Shown here piece after piece: positions 1-8,824 of a stretch of 64,000 nucleotides of DNA; the stretch's first letter is position 1, and every line of letters starts with the position of its first letter. A program made the position numbers and the translations under genes. Origin of the DNA: a virus; the IMG/VR virus record IMGVR_UViG_3300031787_000051, positions 1 through 64,000 of that record, one strand, 5' to 3'. A model generated the notes under the pieces. The model did not search any database and had not been told where the DNA came from. It saw only the letters and a program-made list of their open reading frames with translations.

Positions 1-26
1 TTTGGCTTTATATGTTACGCAACATA

Positions 27-52
27 ACAAAAAAGCGCACCGAAGTGCGCTT
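27..52 (-). terminator. Rho-independent terminator after gp23
   Basis: On the minus strand an 8-bp stem (AAGCGCAC / GTGCGCTT) closes a TTCG tetraloop and runs into a T tract. It lies about 35 bases after the gp23 stop and would end the head-gene transcript. Confidence 0.9.
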
Positions 53-86
53 CCTTGTTCTTCCCATCCCGATTGAGAATAAAAGA

Positions 87-1283
87 TTATTGGAATGTTA
101 GGTTGCTTACTGCGATTTCACCAACATAGTCAGCCGCGTTACCGAAGCTTGATGCAGTGTTAGTTAACTCAATATAACCATAACGAGTCATGAAGCTAAC
201 TACTGGCTCAAATGTTGATGGATCTAGAACAACACCACTGCTCATCAATGGAATGTATGGGCAATAGAATGCTGCTGCGTCAGTTTCGCTTGATCCTTTG
301 TAACCAACTAGTACTGGAGTTGTGTCAGGAGCATAGCTATCAACAAACACACGCATAGCACCATTCAATGTACCAACAAACTTAGTGTTTGTAGGAGCTT
401 CGAATGTACCTTCTGTTGTACGTGCAAATGCTGAAGTTGTAGCTGACTGTAGAACAGTCAATGCTGCTGAGCTAACAACTGCCCAGTTACCAGCGCCACG
501 ACGTGTACGCTGAGCGATTAAGTTAGCAACACGGTTGATTAGAACAGCTAATGCAGCGTGTTCGTCACCAACATAAGTAGCTGTACCGCTTACTGTAGCT
601 TGGTTGAATGTAAATTCAGTTGTTGCTAATGTACGTAGTGATAGCAAGATTTCCTGATCGATTTCAGCAGTAATTTCTTGTGCTAACGCTGCCATAATTT
701 CTGCTTCAACGTCAATACCATGCTGGCTTTGAGCGTCTTGTGCAGCTTCGAATGTCCAACGAGCTTGTAGCTTACGTGACTTAGCTTCAACAGCCTGACG
801 TAAGATTTGTACGCTGATTTGCTTACCGCCGTTACCTTCTAAAGCAGCAGTATCGTTACCAGTGTAACCACTTGTTGATGAATCACCTGACTTAGCACGT
901 GAATATGCTTGAGCAATCTTGAATGGTGATAGTGCTTCTTCACCTGCAACAACGCTTGTACCTGCTGCGCTGTTGTCTGTTAAGCTGTTTGCATAACGTA
1001 CACGTAGTGTATGAATTTGGCCTACTGGACCAGTCATTGGCTGAACGCCGACTAGTTCATTAGCGATAACAGTAGGCATCACACGACGGATAACCGGTAG
1101 AATTACACGGTTTAATGTAGCGATGTTACCAGCTGTTGTTGTACCTGCTGAACTTTCAGCAAGTAGTTGCTTGCGAGTGTTTTCTAAAAGAACACCCATT
1201 GTTGAACGACGATTTGCCTTTAAGCCTTCTAACAGAGCTTCTTTGGTCTCGTCCCAACGGCTTTCTAAGAGTACTTGTGACAT
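87..1283 (-). CDS. 23: Major capsid protein, T4 gp23-like
   Basis: This 398-residue protein forms the hexamers of the T4-type capsid. The N-terminal part (LLENTRKQLL, then NRVILPVIRRVMPTVIANEL and GPVGQIHTLRVRY) is the typical gp23 start. The motif L-A-E43 followed by Ser fits the prohead-protease cleavage rule (L/I)-x-E, so a propeptide of about 43 residues is likely removed. It is shorter than T4 gp23 (521 residues) but near the size seen in marine T4-like phages. The start has a good AGGAGA Shine-Dalgarno site. The gene is last in the series gp20 to gp23 and is followed by a strong terminator, as expected for the most abundant virion protein. No gp24 vertex paralogue is visible in the window. 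Confidence 0.95.
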   Translation of the reverse strand: MSQVLLESRWDETKEALLEGLKANRRSTMGVLLENTRKQLLAESSAGTTTAGNIATLNRVILPVIRRVMPTVIANELVGVQPMTGPVGQIHTLRVRYANSLTDNSAAGTSVVAGEEALSPFKIAQAYSRAKSGDSSTSGYTGNDTAALEGNGGKQISVQILRQAVEAKSRKLQARWTFEAAQDAQSQHGIDVEAEIMAALAQEITAEIDQEILLSLRTLATTEFTFNQATVSGTATYVGDEHAALAVLINRVANLIAQRTRRGAGNWAVVSSAALTVLQSATTSAFARTTEGTFEAPTNTKFVGTLNGAMRVFVDSYAPDTTPVLVGYKGSSETDAAAFYCPYIPLMSSGVVLDPSTFEPVVSFMTRYGYIELTNTASSFGNAADYVGEIAVSNLTFQ

Positions 1284-1312
1284 AATATATTTCTCCTAAT
1301 TCGTATGTCTAA

Positions 1313-2413
1313 TTAAAGCCCTGCCAAACGCTTAATGTCGATCACGTTGTCACGTGATTCTTCGACTTTAGGTTTGATTGCAGCTTTATCACCAGTAACT
1401 TCCTTAACTGATTCAGTTAAAACAGGTTTTCTACTTGTTGTTTTTTCTGTTCCGTTATTAAGAACTGCTGGTAGATACTTATCAAAAGCGGCCTGTAAAC
1501 GATGTGTTTGGACGCTTTCTAGTAAGTTCTTCATTAATGAAGCCTTTTCTTCGTTTAATGGACCTAGCAAATCTGCCATAGTCTTTTCACGAAGGTTGCT
1601 TTCCTTAATTACACGAACTTCACGTTCTTTACTCTCAACTAGAACTCTCGCTCTGTTGATTTGGTCGATGGACTCGGCTAGTTGTTGGTCTTTTTCTTCT
1701 AATGCATTAATTAACTTACGTGTTTCCGCTTTCTCATTTAAATGAGTTACGCTAAACTCGCTTGCATATGCTTCAAAGATTTTACGTCCAAATGCATTTT
1801 CACGTGCAAGTTGGATATCTTCCTTCAACTGACCAATTTCACCCTTAAGTTGTGATGTAACAGCACTGTTGATACGCTTTGCGCTTTCGGCAACGAACTT
1901 TTGCTTCAATGCCACTAATTGCTTGCGTCCTTCAGCAACCAACTTAACCTTAGCTTCAACAACTGCTTGCTTGTCTTGTGCGAATTCTTTAATTTCACGT
2001 GCAAGTGCATGAACAATAAATTGCTCTAGCTTTTGTTGACTTTCTTTTTGTATTTGGCGATCACTACGTAGTTCTTTGATTTCTTCTGCTAATTTTGTTA
2101 CCATAAAATCATTGAACTTACTTGCGTTTTCACGTAGTTTTAATTGTGCCTTAACGCGGTCTTCGTTCATTGCTTGTCTATCATTGTGAAATTCTGCAAT
2201 TTCTTGTGATAAACTCTCTGTCATCATGTTGTCAAGGGCTTCCACCATTACATTCTTGTCATGTTCATATCTTTGTGCGAATTCCTCACGTAGTTCTGCA
2301 CGGACTTGTTCTTTGGCTTCATGTAACTTATATTCCCATGCCTCGTTTATAGCTTGGCTGGTTTCTTCGTTAATGATACCACTCTCAAGTAATGGTTTGA
2401 TAGCATCTAACAT
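1313..2413 (-). CDS. 22: Prohead scaffold (core) protein, gp22-like
   Basis: This 366-residue, highly charged protein is predicted to be almost entirely helical, with long coiled-coil stretches rich in K, E, Q and A from about residue 30 to 290. It sits between protease gp21 and capsid gp23, the T4 position of the major scaffold gp22, which fills the prohead and is then degraded. Several L-x-E and V-x-E motifs are candidate gp21 cleavage sites. Sequence identity among gp22 proteins is low, so the call rests on size, composition and gene order. Confidence 0.85.
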   Translation of the reverse strand: MLDAIKPLLESGIINEETSQAINEAWEYKLHEAKEQVRAELREEFAQRYEHDKNVMVEALDNMMTESLSQEIAEFHNDRQAMNEDRVKAQLKLRENASKFNDFMVTKLAEEIKELRSDRQIQKESQQKLEQFIVHALAREIKEFAQDKQAVVEAKVKLVAEGRKQLVALKQKFVAESAKRINSAVTSQLKGEIGQLKEDIQLARENAFGRKIFEAYASEFSVTHLNEKAETRKLINALEEKDQQLAESIDQINRARVLVESKEREVRVIKESNLREKTMADLLGPLNEEKASLMKNLLESVQTHRLQAAFDKYLPAVLNNGTEKTTSRKPVLTESVKEVTGDKAAIKPKVEESRDNVIDIKRLAGL

Positions 2414-2425
2414 GCTTAAACTCCC

Positions 2426-3061
2426 TTATATCTTGAGGTCCTTGATAAGACGAACCACTTCGTCTTTCAGGTATCTCTGTACTTTCTTGTCGTTTTGTGC
2501 GTCTTTTGCTATTTCTAGTAACTTATGACCATGCTTCATATTCATCATGCCTTCATAAATTGCTTTTGGATAAGCATTAGGCGCACTAGGCTGTGCGACA
2601 ATATCCACAGTGACTATTTCAAAGTCACTAACCTTACCTGTAGTATCATCCACGTTGCCGCTTCCTCTACTACTAACACCTAACTTCACTCCAGCTTCTA
2701 ACATACTTGAAATAAGTTGTCCCATTGGAGTTGGTAATATTTTCAATTTACCGAAACCATTAGGACCGTCCATCCACATATTAGTAATCATGTGTGACAC
2801 ACGGTCTAAATTGATTTTTAAATCATCTGGGTGGTCAACCTCGCCTAAAACGCTGTTGCCTTCAAGAATTTGTTCATTTAGAGTTTGCACAGCATTTTCA
2901 ATTTCATTAACAGGGTAAACACGCTCATTTGCGTTCTTTACCCCGCCCTGAATGAAAATACCCTTCATATAGAGAGACTTTTTGTTCTCTCCATCTGCTA
3001 TACTTTCAACGACCATGTTAGCACGGTCGAATGTTAAGTTTTCTCTAAGATACAAAGCCAT
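2426..3061 (-). CDS. 21: Prohead core protease, gp21-like (peptidase S77)
   Basis: This is the 211-residue serine protease that cleaves scaffold and capsid precursors during T4-type head maturation. The conserved stretch with His in GEVDHPDD (about residue 76) and the downstream GVSSRGSG (nucleophile Ser, about residue 129) matches the His/Ser pair of the S77 (formerly U9) family. The N-terminal KGIFIQGGVKNANERVYP is also typical. The C-terminal basic helix (KVQRYLKDEVVRLIKDLKI) is probably removed by self-cleavage. Length equals T4 gp21 (about 212 residues). It lies 12 bases upstream of gp22 in the same transcript. Confidence 0.92.
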   Translation of the reverse strand: MALYLRENLTFDRANMVVESIADGENKKSLYMKGIFIQGGVKNANERVYPVNEIENAVQTLNEQILEGNSVLGEVDHPDDLKINLDRVSHMITNMWMDGPNGFGKLKILPTPMGQLISSMLEAGVKLGVSSRGSGNVDDTTGKVSDFEIVTVDIVAQPSAPNAYPKAIYEGMMNMKHGHKLLEIAKDAQNDKKVQRYLKDEVVRLIKDLKI

Positions 3062-3076
3062 TTGTTTTAGAGTTCC

Positions 3077-3946
3077 TTACTTCTTAATAATTTTCTTAAC
3101 GGACTTCTTGGACTCACCAACGATACTCTTGTTGTTTTGTCCTTGGCTTCCTTCACCGTGCTTTGGCTTAGGAGCTGCTTCGCCCTTTTCACTAAAGTTC
3201 TTACCACCTGGTGCGTTCTTGTAACTACCTGGAATTGTCTTTGGACTTGGGTTTAATACACCACCTTGTGTACCACCTGAACTTGACTCACCTGAGAAGT
3301 TAACTGCTTTAGCGCCAGTTTGTGTGACTTTTGGCTTGCTTAGTGCAACACTCTTTGTGTTCTGACCGTCATCACCACCTATTTTGCTGTCATATAGGCC
3401 AGGAACTTTTTTCAATTGAACAGATTCTTCTAGATTTTCTTCTTCATCTAGTGCTTCTGATTCTTCAACTGCTTCTTCTCCTTCTGGGTCACGAGAGCCT
3501 TCCATAAACTGTTCTTCATCGCCCATGTCGCCCATTTCTTCATCGCCCATGTCGCCTTCTTGGCCCATTAGTTCTTCGAACTCAGCCATTAGCATATCTA
3601 GTTTATCTTCTAGATCAACAACACGGTCCTCTAATTCTTCTTCACCGTCGCCCATATCCATATCCATGTCTGACTCATCGCCCATACCATCTTCGTCATC
3701 AACGTCAATGTCGGCAAACTCATCATCTTCTTCGGTCATGCCTGATTCTTCTCTCTCAACTTCGGCTCCGATTTCACCTAATAGATCACCTACTTCACCA
3801 TGGGGCATATCGCCTTCTGCGTACATCATGGACTCATATATTTCACGACTTTTTTCTACTACGATATCGTGAAATAACGCACGTGCTTTATCTTCTTCCT
3901 CATTGATAATCATATCAATAAGTTGTTCAAATTTTCTGTTATCCAT
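3077..3946 (-). CDS. Acidic prohead core protein (gp67/gp68-like)
   Basis: The 289-residue protein has a helical N-terminus (KFEQLIDMIINEEEDKARAL) resembling T4 gp67, then a very acidic, Met/Gly-rich middle (residues about 60-165) with repeated GDMGDEE and DMDMGDGEE units and a short coiled coil. The tail is Gly/Ser/Lys-rich and basic, ending KKSVKKIIKK. In T4 the order is 20-67-68-21, so by position it matches gp68, but its chemistry is that of gp67. It is probably a minor scaffold component trimmed by gp21. A late-promoter box lies 35 bases upstream of the start. Confidence 0.65.
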   Translation of the reverse strand: MDNRKFEQLIDMIINEEEDKARALFHDIVVEKSREIYESMMYAEGDMPHGEVGDLLGEIGAEVEREESGMTEEDDEFADIDVDDEDGMGDESDMDMDMGDGEEELEDRVVDLEDKLDMLMAEFEELMGQEGDMGDEEMGDMGDEEQFMEGSRDPEGEEAVEESEALDEEENLEESVQLKKVPGLYDSKIGGDDGQNTKSVALSKPKVTQTGAKAVNFSGESSSGGTQGGVLNPSPKTIPGSYKNAPGGKNFSEKGEAAPKPKHGEGSQGQNNKSIVGESKKSVKKIIKK

Positions 3947-3981
3947 TATTCAATTCTCCTATAGAAATGGCTTTGTAAATT

Positions 3982-3989
3982 TATTTAGC
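3982..3989 (-). promoter_or_regulatory. Late-promoter box GCTAAATA
   Basis: The minus strand reads GCTAAATA, matching the T4-type late consensus (TATAAATA) in its TAAATA core. It lies 35 bases upstream of the acidic core-protein gene and would be read by RNA polymerase with the gp55-like sigma factor encoded at 17413-18309. Confidence 0.6.
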
Positions 3990-4050
3990 GAGTAGTACTA
4001 AAAACAGCTCAAAATGTGCTATTTTTTTACGTTTTTTGAAAAATTTTGGA

Positions 4051-4275
4051 TTAAATTGGTGCCGCAGCCTGTTCAGCTGGTTTATATTGATTACGTATTT
4101 TTTTGAGTTTTTGTGCCCTTTCGTAATTTCTTACATCATTCATCTTACGTAGTTTACGAATTTGGCGTAATGTGAGTTTAGTTTTGCGACTTTCTTTCCA
4201 ACGTGGTTTGCTGTTATCGTCTTTTTCATCCTGATAACCTGGTACTGCTTTGTCAAACATTTCGAAAAGTTTCAT
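4051..4275 (-). CDS. Small basic head-region protein (gp67 position)
   Basis: This is a 74-residue basic protein starting MKLFEMFDKAVPGYQDEKDD, with a Lys/Arg-rich helical middle (KLTLRQIRKLRKMNDVRNYE). It lies between portal gp20 and the acidic core protein, the gp67 slot of T4. I chose the ATG at 4275 and not the longer frame from 4353, because the longer version overlaps gp20 and because a late-promoter box ends exactly five bases before 4275. Its role is unknown; association with the prohead core or portal is inferred only from position. Confidence 0.65.
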   Translation of the reverse strand: MKLFEMFDKAVPGYQDEKDDNSKPRWKESRKTKLTLRQIRKLRKMNDVRNYERAQKLKKIRNQYKPAEQAAAPI

Positions 4276-4280
4276 ACTAT

Positions 4281-4288
4281 TATTTATC
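4281..4288 (-). promoter_or_regulatory. Late-promoter box GATAAATA, five bases before ATG
   Basis: The minus strand reads GATAAATA, then ATAGT, then the ATG at 4275. In T4 late promoters transcription starts about six bases after this box, so the message would begin at or next to the start codon (leaderless). Confidence 0.6.
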
Positions 4289-6043
4289 TTACATAGCGCC
4301 CGGTGGAGCCATTGGTGGTGCCATTGCGGGCGCTGATTCAGGACCCATAACACCTGGGGCTACTTCAGGAGGTTGGCCCATATCTTGACCTTGTTCCATA
4401 CCTTCTGCACTTTCTAAGTCAGTGTCTATGTCACCTGCACTAACTCCGATGTTACGTAGGTCTCCGCCTTGTGGTTCCATATCATCAGGCTTTTCTCTTT
4501 CTTCTTCCCACATTTTTTCGTTTTCTTTGAGTTCTTCTTCAGTCAATCCTAAGAAACGTTTGAGTGCGAATCGTTTACTAATGTAGGGGAAGGCTTCCAT
4601 ACTAGCAAATGTTGTTACTCTTGCTGTGTCAAGTTCACTTTGGCGATATGCTGCAAAGTTCTGTGGTTCATTGAATCGTAAGTCAAACAAACTAGAATCA
4701 ATGTTAAACCCTCTCCAACGTAGGAAAAGCTTGAATTCATTATCTATTTGTTGACTGACAGACTTTTGTAATCTCTTGCAATATTCATTAAATCTAAATT
4801 CCTGAATCATTGCAGTACCTACACGACCATCATTTAATGGTGTTTGACCATCATCAGGTCCAGTAGGTAAGTAACTACTTGGAACACGTAGACCACGTGC
4901 TAATCTATTATTGAAGTATTTTAGGTCATCAATCTCACCTAAGTTTTGACCGCCCTGTAGTATTTCTACGCTTGATCCACGACCGTCAGCAGTAACAGGA
5001 AAGAAGTAATCTTCATTGATACTTAGTGGATTATATGTAGCATCCATTGTGCCGCCACCGCCACCTACTGTTGGGATTCTACGCTGATGAATCTCATTCT
5101 TAACACGGTCAACGAAAGCCATAGCCATATGACTTGGCATATTACCAACATCAATCTTAAACATTCTGCGCTCTGGAGCACGTGAAATACGGTAGATAAG
5201 AATAGCATCTTCCAGCAATTCTTTTTGTTTGTATACTTTAAATATATTCTCTAAAATACTTTGACCAAAAGGCCAATATCTGTCTAACCCCTCTGTTAAA
5301 CTTAGATGAACAATATGTTTAGCATCTATTGCGGATTCATTTTGTCCTAAACTAAATCTACTTCCTGTGGTACCGTAAGGCTCATTCGGAACTGTGTAAC
5401 TATATGGCGCGCTATATCCTGCTGTTGGGGGTTGCGCTTGAAAATCTGTTGTAGTCTTTGCTGCAACTGAAAGATTCTGTAAATTTACGTTAATGTCTTT
5501 GATGACATACTGCTCAGGTTCTTTACCTGTACTTTCATTGACAATTACTTTGCCAACTTTAGTCATGTCTACCCAATATAACTTAAAATTCTCAGGGTCA
5601 CGGATAAAGACTTGATCACCGTACTTTATAGTGTTTCTGAAGATTTTAAACATACGGTTGTCAAACTCATTGAGTTTGCACCATTGTTGTAGTTGCTTTT
5701 TAATTAGTTCTACTTCGTGTTCAGTAGGATCTTCTTTAAAATCAATGTGAAAAGGTGTGCTATTTTGTTCGTTTAGTTGTGTACTGAACTCAGCGATAAT
5801 GTCTAAACAAGCATTGACTTCGGCATCTACATCCATCATTTCGTATTGGTTATATCTTTCAATACGATTAGGATGTCCAGTATAAACTTCTGGCAATCTG
5901 CTTAGATAATTCTTGTATCCAAATTCTTGATTGTTCCAACCACCAGTTGGGCTGTTCCAATTATCGGAATTACTGTTAAAACCAGAAATGGGGCTTAGTG
6001 CCCCTGTAGTATTAACAGCCGTAAAACGCTTTTTATATTTCAT
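4289..6043 (-). CDS. 20: Portal vertex protein, gp20-like
   Basis: This 584-residue protein matches T4-type portals in length (T4 gp20 is about 524) and motifs: RIERYNQYEMMDVDAEVNAC near the N-terminus, YGDQVFIRDPENFKLYWVDM, the stem region RRIPTVGGGGGTMDATYNP, and EDYFFPVTADGRGSSVEILQ followed by LGEIDDLKYFNNRLARGLRV. It forms the dodecameric ring through which DNA is packaged and onto which the neck assembles. The C-terminus is extended by an acidic then Pro/Met/Ala-rich tail. A late-promoter box ends five bases before its ATG. Confidence 0.95.
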   Translation of the reverse strand: MKYKKRFTAVNTTGALSPISGFNSNSDNWNSPTGGWNNQEFGYKNYLSRLPEVYTGHPNRIERYNQYEMMDVDAEVNACLDIIAEFSTQLNEQNSTPFHIDFKEDPTEHEVELIKKQLQQWCKLNEFDNRMFKIFRNTIKYGDQVFIRDPENFKLYWVDMTKVGKVIVNESTGKEPEQYVIKDINVNLQNLSVAAKTTTDFQAQPPTAGYSAPYSYTVPNEPYGTTGSRFSLGQNESAIDAKHIVHLSLTEGLDRYWPFGQSILENIFKVYKQKELLEDAILIYRISRAPERRMFKIDVGNMPSHMAMAFVDRVKNEIHQRRIPTVGGGGGTMDATYNPLSINEDYFFPVTADGRGSSVEILQGGQNLGEIDDLKYFNNRLARGLRVPSSYLPTGPDDGQTPLNDGRVGTAMIQEFRFNEYCKRLQKSVSQQIDNEFKLFLRWRGFNIDSSLFDLRFNEPQNFAAYRQSELDTARVTTFASMEAFPYISKRFALKRFLGLTEEELKENEKMWEEEREKPDDMEPQGGDLRNIGVSAGDIDTDLESAEGMEQGQDMGQPPEVAPGVMGPESAPAMAPPMAPPGAM

Positions 6044-6048
6044 ACTTG

Positions 6049-6056
6049 TATTTATT
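6049..6056 (-). promoter_or_regulatory. Late-promoter box AATAAATA, five bases before gp20 ATG
   Basis: The minus strand reads AATAAATA, then CAAGT, then the gp20 ATG. The spacing is identical to that at 4275 and 61280. No Shine-Dalgarno site is present between box and ATG. Confidence 0.6.
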
Positions 6057-6058
6057 GT

Positions 6059-8821
6059 TTAATTGCGTAGATACATTTTTAGATCGTTGTGTATGGAATT
6101 GCTGCGATCCACACTAGAAATCATATTTTCAAGCTTATTAACTAACGCATCTGCTAATGATGTATCTACTGTATCCTCTTGATTTTCTTGGTAAAATTGA
6201 TTTAAGTTTACTATTTTTGCCTTAATATTATTGGTTATCTCAGTAAAATCTACTGTAGTATCTTTAGCTTTTAGATCAACTTTGTTGGTCTTTTCTTGTA
6301 GTTTTTGACGCATTTCATTAGCTCTTTCAGCTAATTCATTAAACTTTTTCTTATGGTCAATCTTAAGATTTTTGTCATTAATCTTTACTTGAATTGGTTT
6401 TCCATTGAATGGGACGATTGCCTCTCTACCATGTAGTGTAACATCATAACCAGATTCTGGACCTTGACCTACGCCACCTCTTTTAAACTGAGGATAAATG
6501 TGTTTTGTTCCCTTAACTAAACTACCACCCTCTTTAGGCATGCCGCTAAAATGCATAGGATCCTTCCACTTACCTCCCCAATCCTTACCCCATCCTAAGC
6601 CATATTTTTTCGCTAATTGAGAAAAATATGCTGGCATGTCAGTTTTAACTGGTCCTTCACCTCCAGTATCCATGTTACCCCAGTTTTCTTTAGCATTAAC
6701 ATCAATGGCTATACCAAAGGCATGTGCGCTATAAGGACCTCCACGAACCGTATTATGTTTTCTATAACCGCTTAGTGTTTTTACCTTATAGCCCCTTTCT
6801 TCCATTTCATCAATCAATCCTTGAAATTGTTTTTGGAATCTAGCATCTACATAATCTATGTTACTAAACTTTCCTTTGACAGGTGCTAGCTCAGGGTATA
6901 TTGTTCTATCATCATCTTCACCGCTCTCCATCTTAGGCGGCTTATATGGTCTTCTTTTCCCATCATCTTTTTTGTCTGTTCTTACGGGCGGAACTGTTTG
7001 ATCCGCTTTAGTTGTTTGCTTGCGTTCTTTTTCTACCCTACGACTTTGATCAAGTAGTTTTTTTCTATCTCTTTCAAGTTCTTGTTTGGTTCTTTTTTCT
7101 TCTAATTCTTTTTCTTTACGTTTTAATATTTCAATTTCTCTTTGTTTACGCTCAATCAATATTTCGTTATTTCTTTGTGTTTCTTTAGCTAGGTCGCTTG
7201 TTGGATCTTTTTGAACGTCTGCATCTAATTTTGTTTTTCTTTCTTGTGCTTCTTTTAATTCCGATTCAGAGAGTTTAATTGATTTAGCTATATTTTCTCT
7301 ATCTTTTATTTGTTTGGATATCTCATCAATTTTTCCATCTAGTTCTTTTTTAGTTTCTCCTAATCCATCCTTACTACTTAAAATAGTTTCTAATTCTTTT
7401 AATGATTCTTCTAATTTCCCGTCAATTGGTAACATAAGTGCTAATTTAATAGTACCTCTTGCTGTCTGCTTTACAATTTCTATTAATCCAAGTATAACAT
7501 CTACGCCGGTTCCAAACAACATTTGACTTAGTTTATCATTTAAATGACTGGCTTTTCTCTCTAAATTTATTGTTTCACTTTGATTTGATTTTCTAGCATC
7601 CTCCCGTTTAGCAGCAGCCTCTACCATTTTATCAACATCTTCTTTACTTCTAATTTCTAATAATCTAGTTGCGCCTGCGATAGTATCACCTGATGATGAC
7701 ATTCTTTCTCTAAATTCATCACTGAAGGTTAAAGCTTCTCTATTGCCCTGCGTAAATTGTTGTTCTGCTTTTGCTATTTTTCTTGCGAGTTCAACCTCAT
7801 CCATTGTTCCTGCTTCAACATCACGAACCCATTTTGCAATTTGTCCTTGAGTTTTATACAATAGCATTTCACCTTCTTTGGTAGTAGCTGTACCATTAGC
7901 TACGAAATCTCTTAATCCCGAACTATAATCATCACCTAAATTTAATCCAACAATGGCTCCTGCCTTATCAAATGCATCAATAGCTTTTTGATTACCTTTG
8001 GCTGTAAGTTCTTGAATTTTTAATGCGTACCTAATATCTTTGCGATTCTTAGCAATTTCTTGAGCAACTTTATCTCTTGATTCACCTGTTAATGCACTTA
8101 ACTTAGTTAAAGATTTTGCGTACTCTAATGAGCTTTCACGCAATAGATTATCATTTGATGTAAGTTTTAATCCTACTGTAGCTTGACTTTTAATATATTC
8201 TAATTGAAGTTTGTTTAGTTCTTTTGGACCCAAACCCAACTTTAAAAAGCTTTCCTGCGCCCCTTCTAGTTGGGTAACGTTAAAAACACTTGCTAATCTA
8301 TCTAAACCTTTAGCCGATGTTTCTCCTAATGAGGTAAGAGTTGTTCCCGAATCTTTGACTAGCTTATAAAACTCTTTTGAATTAGCAAGTGTATATCCTG
8401 CTTGGTGCATTAAATCAAGAATTTGATCTGTAGTTCTACTTGCTGTTACTCCTAATGCCGATACACTATCATAAAATTGAGTTAAGCTTTCACCAAACTG
8501 AGTCACTGACTTTAAGCTTGCTTCAAAGCCTTTTATTACTCCCTTAAATGCTATTCCATATTTTCCAAAAAATACGCTAAATCTTTGTATGGAATTTGAG
8601 GTGGCAGTAATTGCACCATCAAATTTTTGAAAATCGCTGTTTATATCACTTATACTAGAAGCAGTTGATTTAAGAGTAGTGGCAAATGTTTGTAAAGATA
8701 GTTTTACTGCATTTGCTCCTGTTGCAGCAGTTTTAGAAGCAGATGCAATATCTGCGCTGGCAGAACCTAACGATCTAGCTAGGTTAGATAATTCTCTGTT
8801 AATTTCTTCTGGAGTTGCCAT
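6059..8821 (-). CDS. Tape-measure-like tail protein with M15 peptidase domain
   Basis: The 920-residue protein has three parts. Residues about 1-450 are helical, with hydrophobic patches, and are paralogous to the neighbour at 8825-11254 (shared core: LxKLSALTGE, I.ALKIQE and surroundings). Residues about 460-620 form a long charged coiled coil. Residues about 655-765 carry a D-Ala-D-Ala-carboxypeptidase/VanY-type M15 domain, with GYRKHNTVRGGPYSAHAFGI, then AIDVN and DPMHFSG supplying the His, Asp and His zinc ligands. Such a domain cuts peptidoglycan peptides. The likely role is a tail or baseplate protein that crosses the cell wall during DNA entry. It starts three bases after the upstream stop. 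It is longer than T4 gp29, and I cannot prove it is the ruler. Confidence 0.75.
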   Translation of the reverse strand: MATPEEINRELSNLARSLGSASADIASASKTAATGANAVKLSLQTFATTLKSTASSISDINSDFQKFDGAITATSNSIQRFSVFFGKYGIAFKGVIKGFEASLKSVTQFGESLTQFYDSVSALGVTASRTTDQILDLMHQAGYTLANSKEFYKLVKDSGTTLTSLGETSAKGLDRLASVFNVTQLEGAQESFLKLGLGPKELNKLQLEYIKSQATVGLKLTSNDNLLRESSLEYAKSLTKLSALTGESRDKVAQEIAKNRKDIRYALKIQELTAKGNQKAIDAFDKAGAIVGLNLGDDYSSGLRDFVANGTATTKEGEMLLYKTQGQIAKWVRDVEAGTMDEVELARKIAKAEQQFTQGNREALTFSDEFRERMSSSGDTIAGATRLLEIRSKEDVDKMVEAAAKREDARKSNQSETINLERKASHLNDKLSQMLFGTGVDVILGLIEIVKQTARGTIKLALMLPIDGKLEESLKELETILSSKDGLGETKKELDGKIDEISKQIKDRENIAKSIKLSESELKEAQERKTKLDADVQKDPTSDLAKETQRNNEILIERKQREIEILKRKEKELEEKRTKQELERDRKKLLDQSRRVEKERKQTTKADQTVPPVRTDKKDDGKRRPYKPPKMESGEDDDRTIYPELAPVKGKFSNIDYVDARFQKQFQGLIDEMEERGYKVKTLSGYRKHNTVRGGPYSAHAFGIAIDVNAKENWGNMDTGGEGPVKTDMPAYFSQLAKKYGLGWGKDWGGKWKDPMHFSGMPKEGGSLVKGTKHIYPQFKRGGVGQGPESGYDVTLHGREAIVPFNGKPIQVKINDKNLKIDHKKKFNELAERANEMRQKLQEKTNKVDLKAKDTTVDFTEITNNIKAKIVNLNQFYQENQEDTVDTSLADALVNKLENMISSVDRSNSIHNDLKMYLRN

Positions 8822-8824
8822 GTA

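Noticed and set aside
3525-3872. Ser/Pro/Met-rich frame of 115 residues on the plus strand
   Set aside because: It is the antisense of the acidic GDMGDEE repeats; its low-complexity composition is a by-product of those codons.
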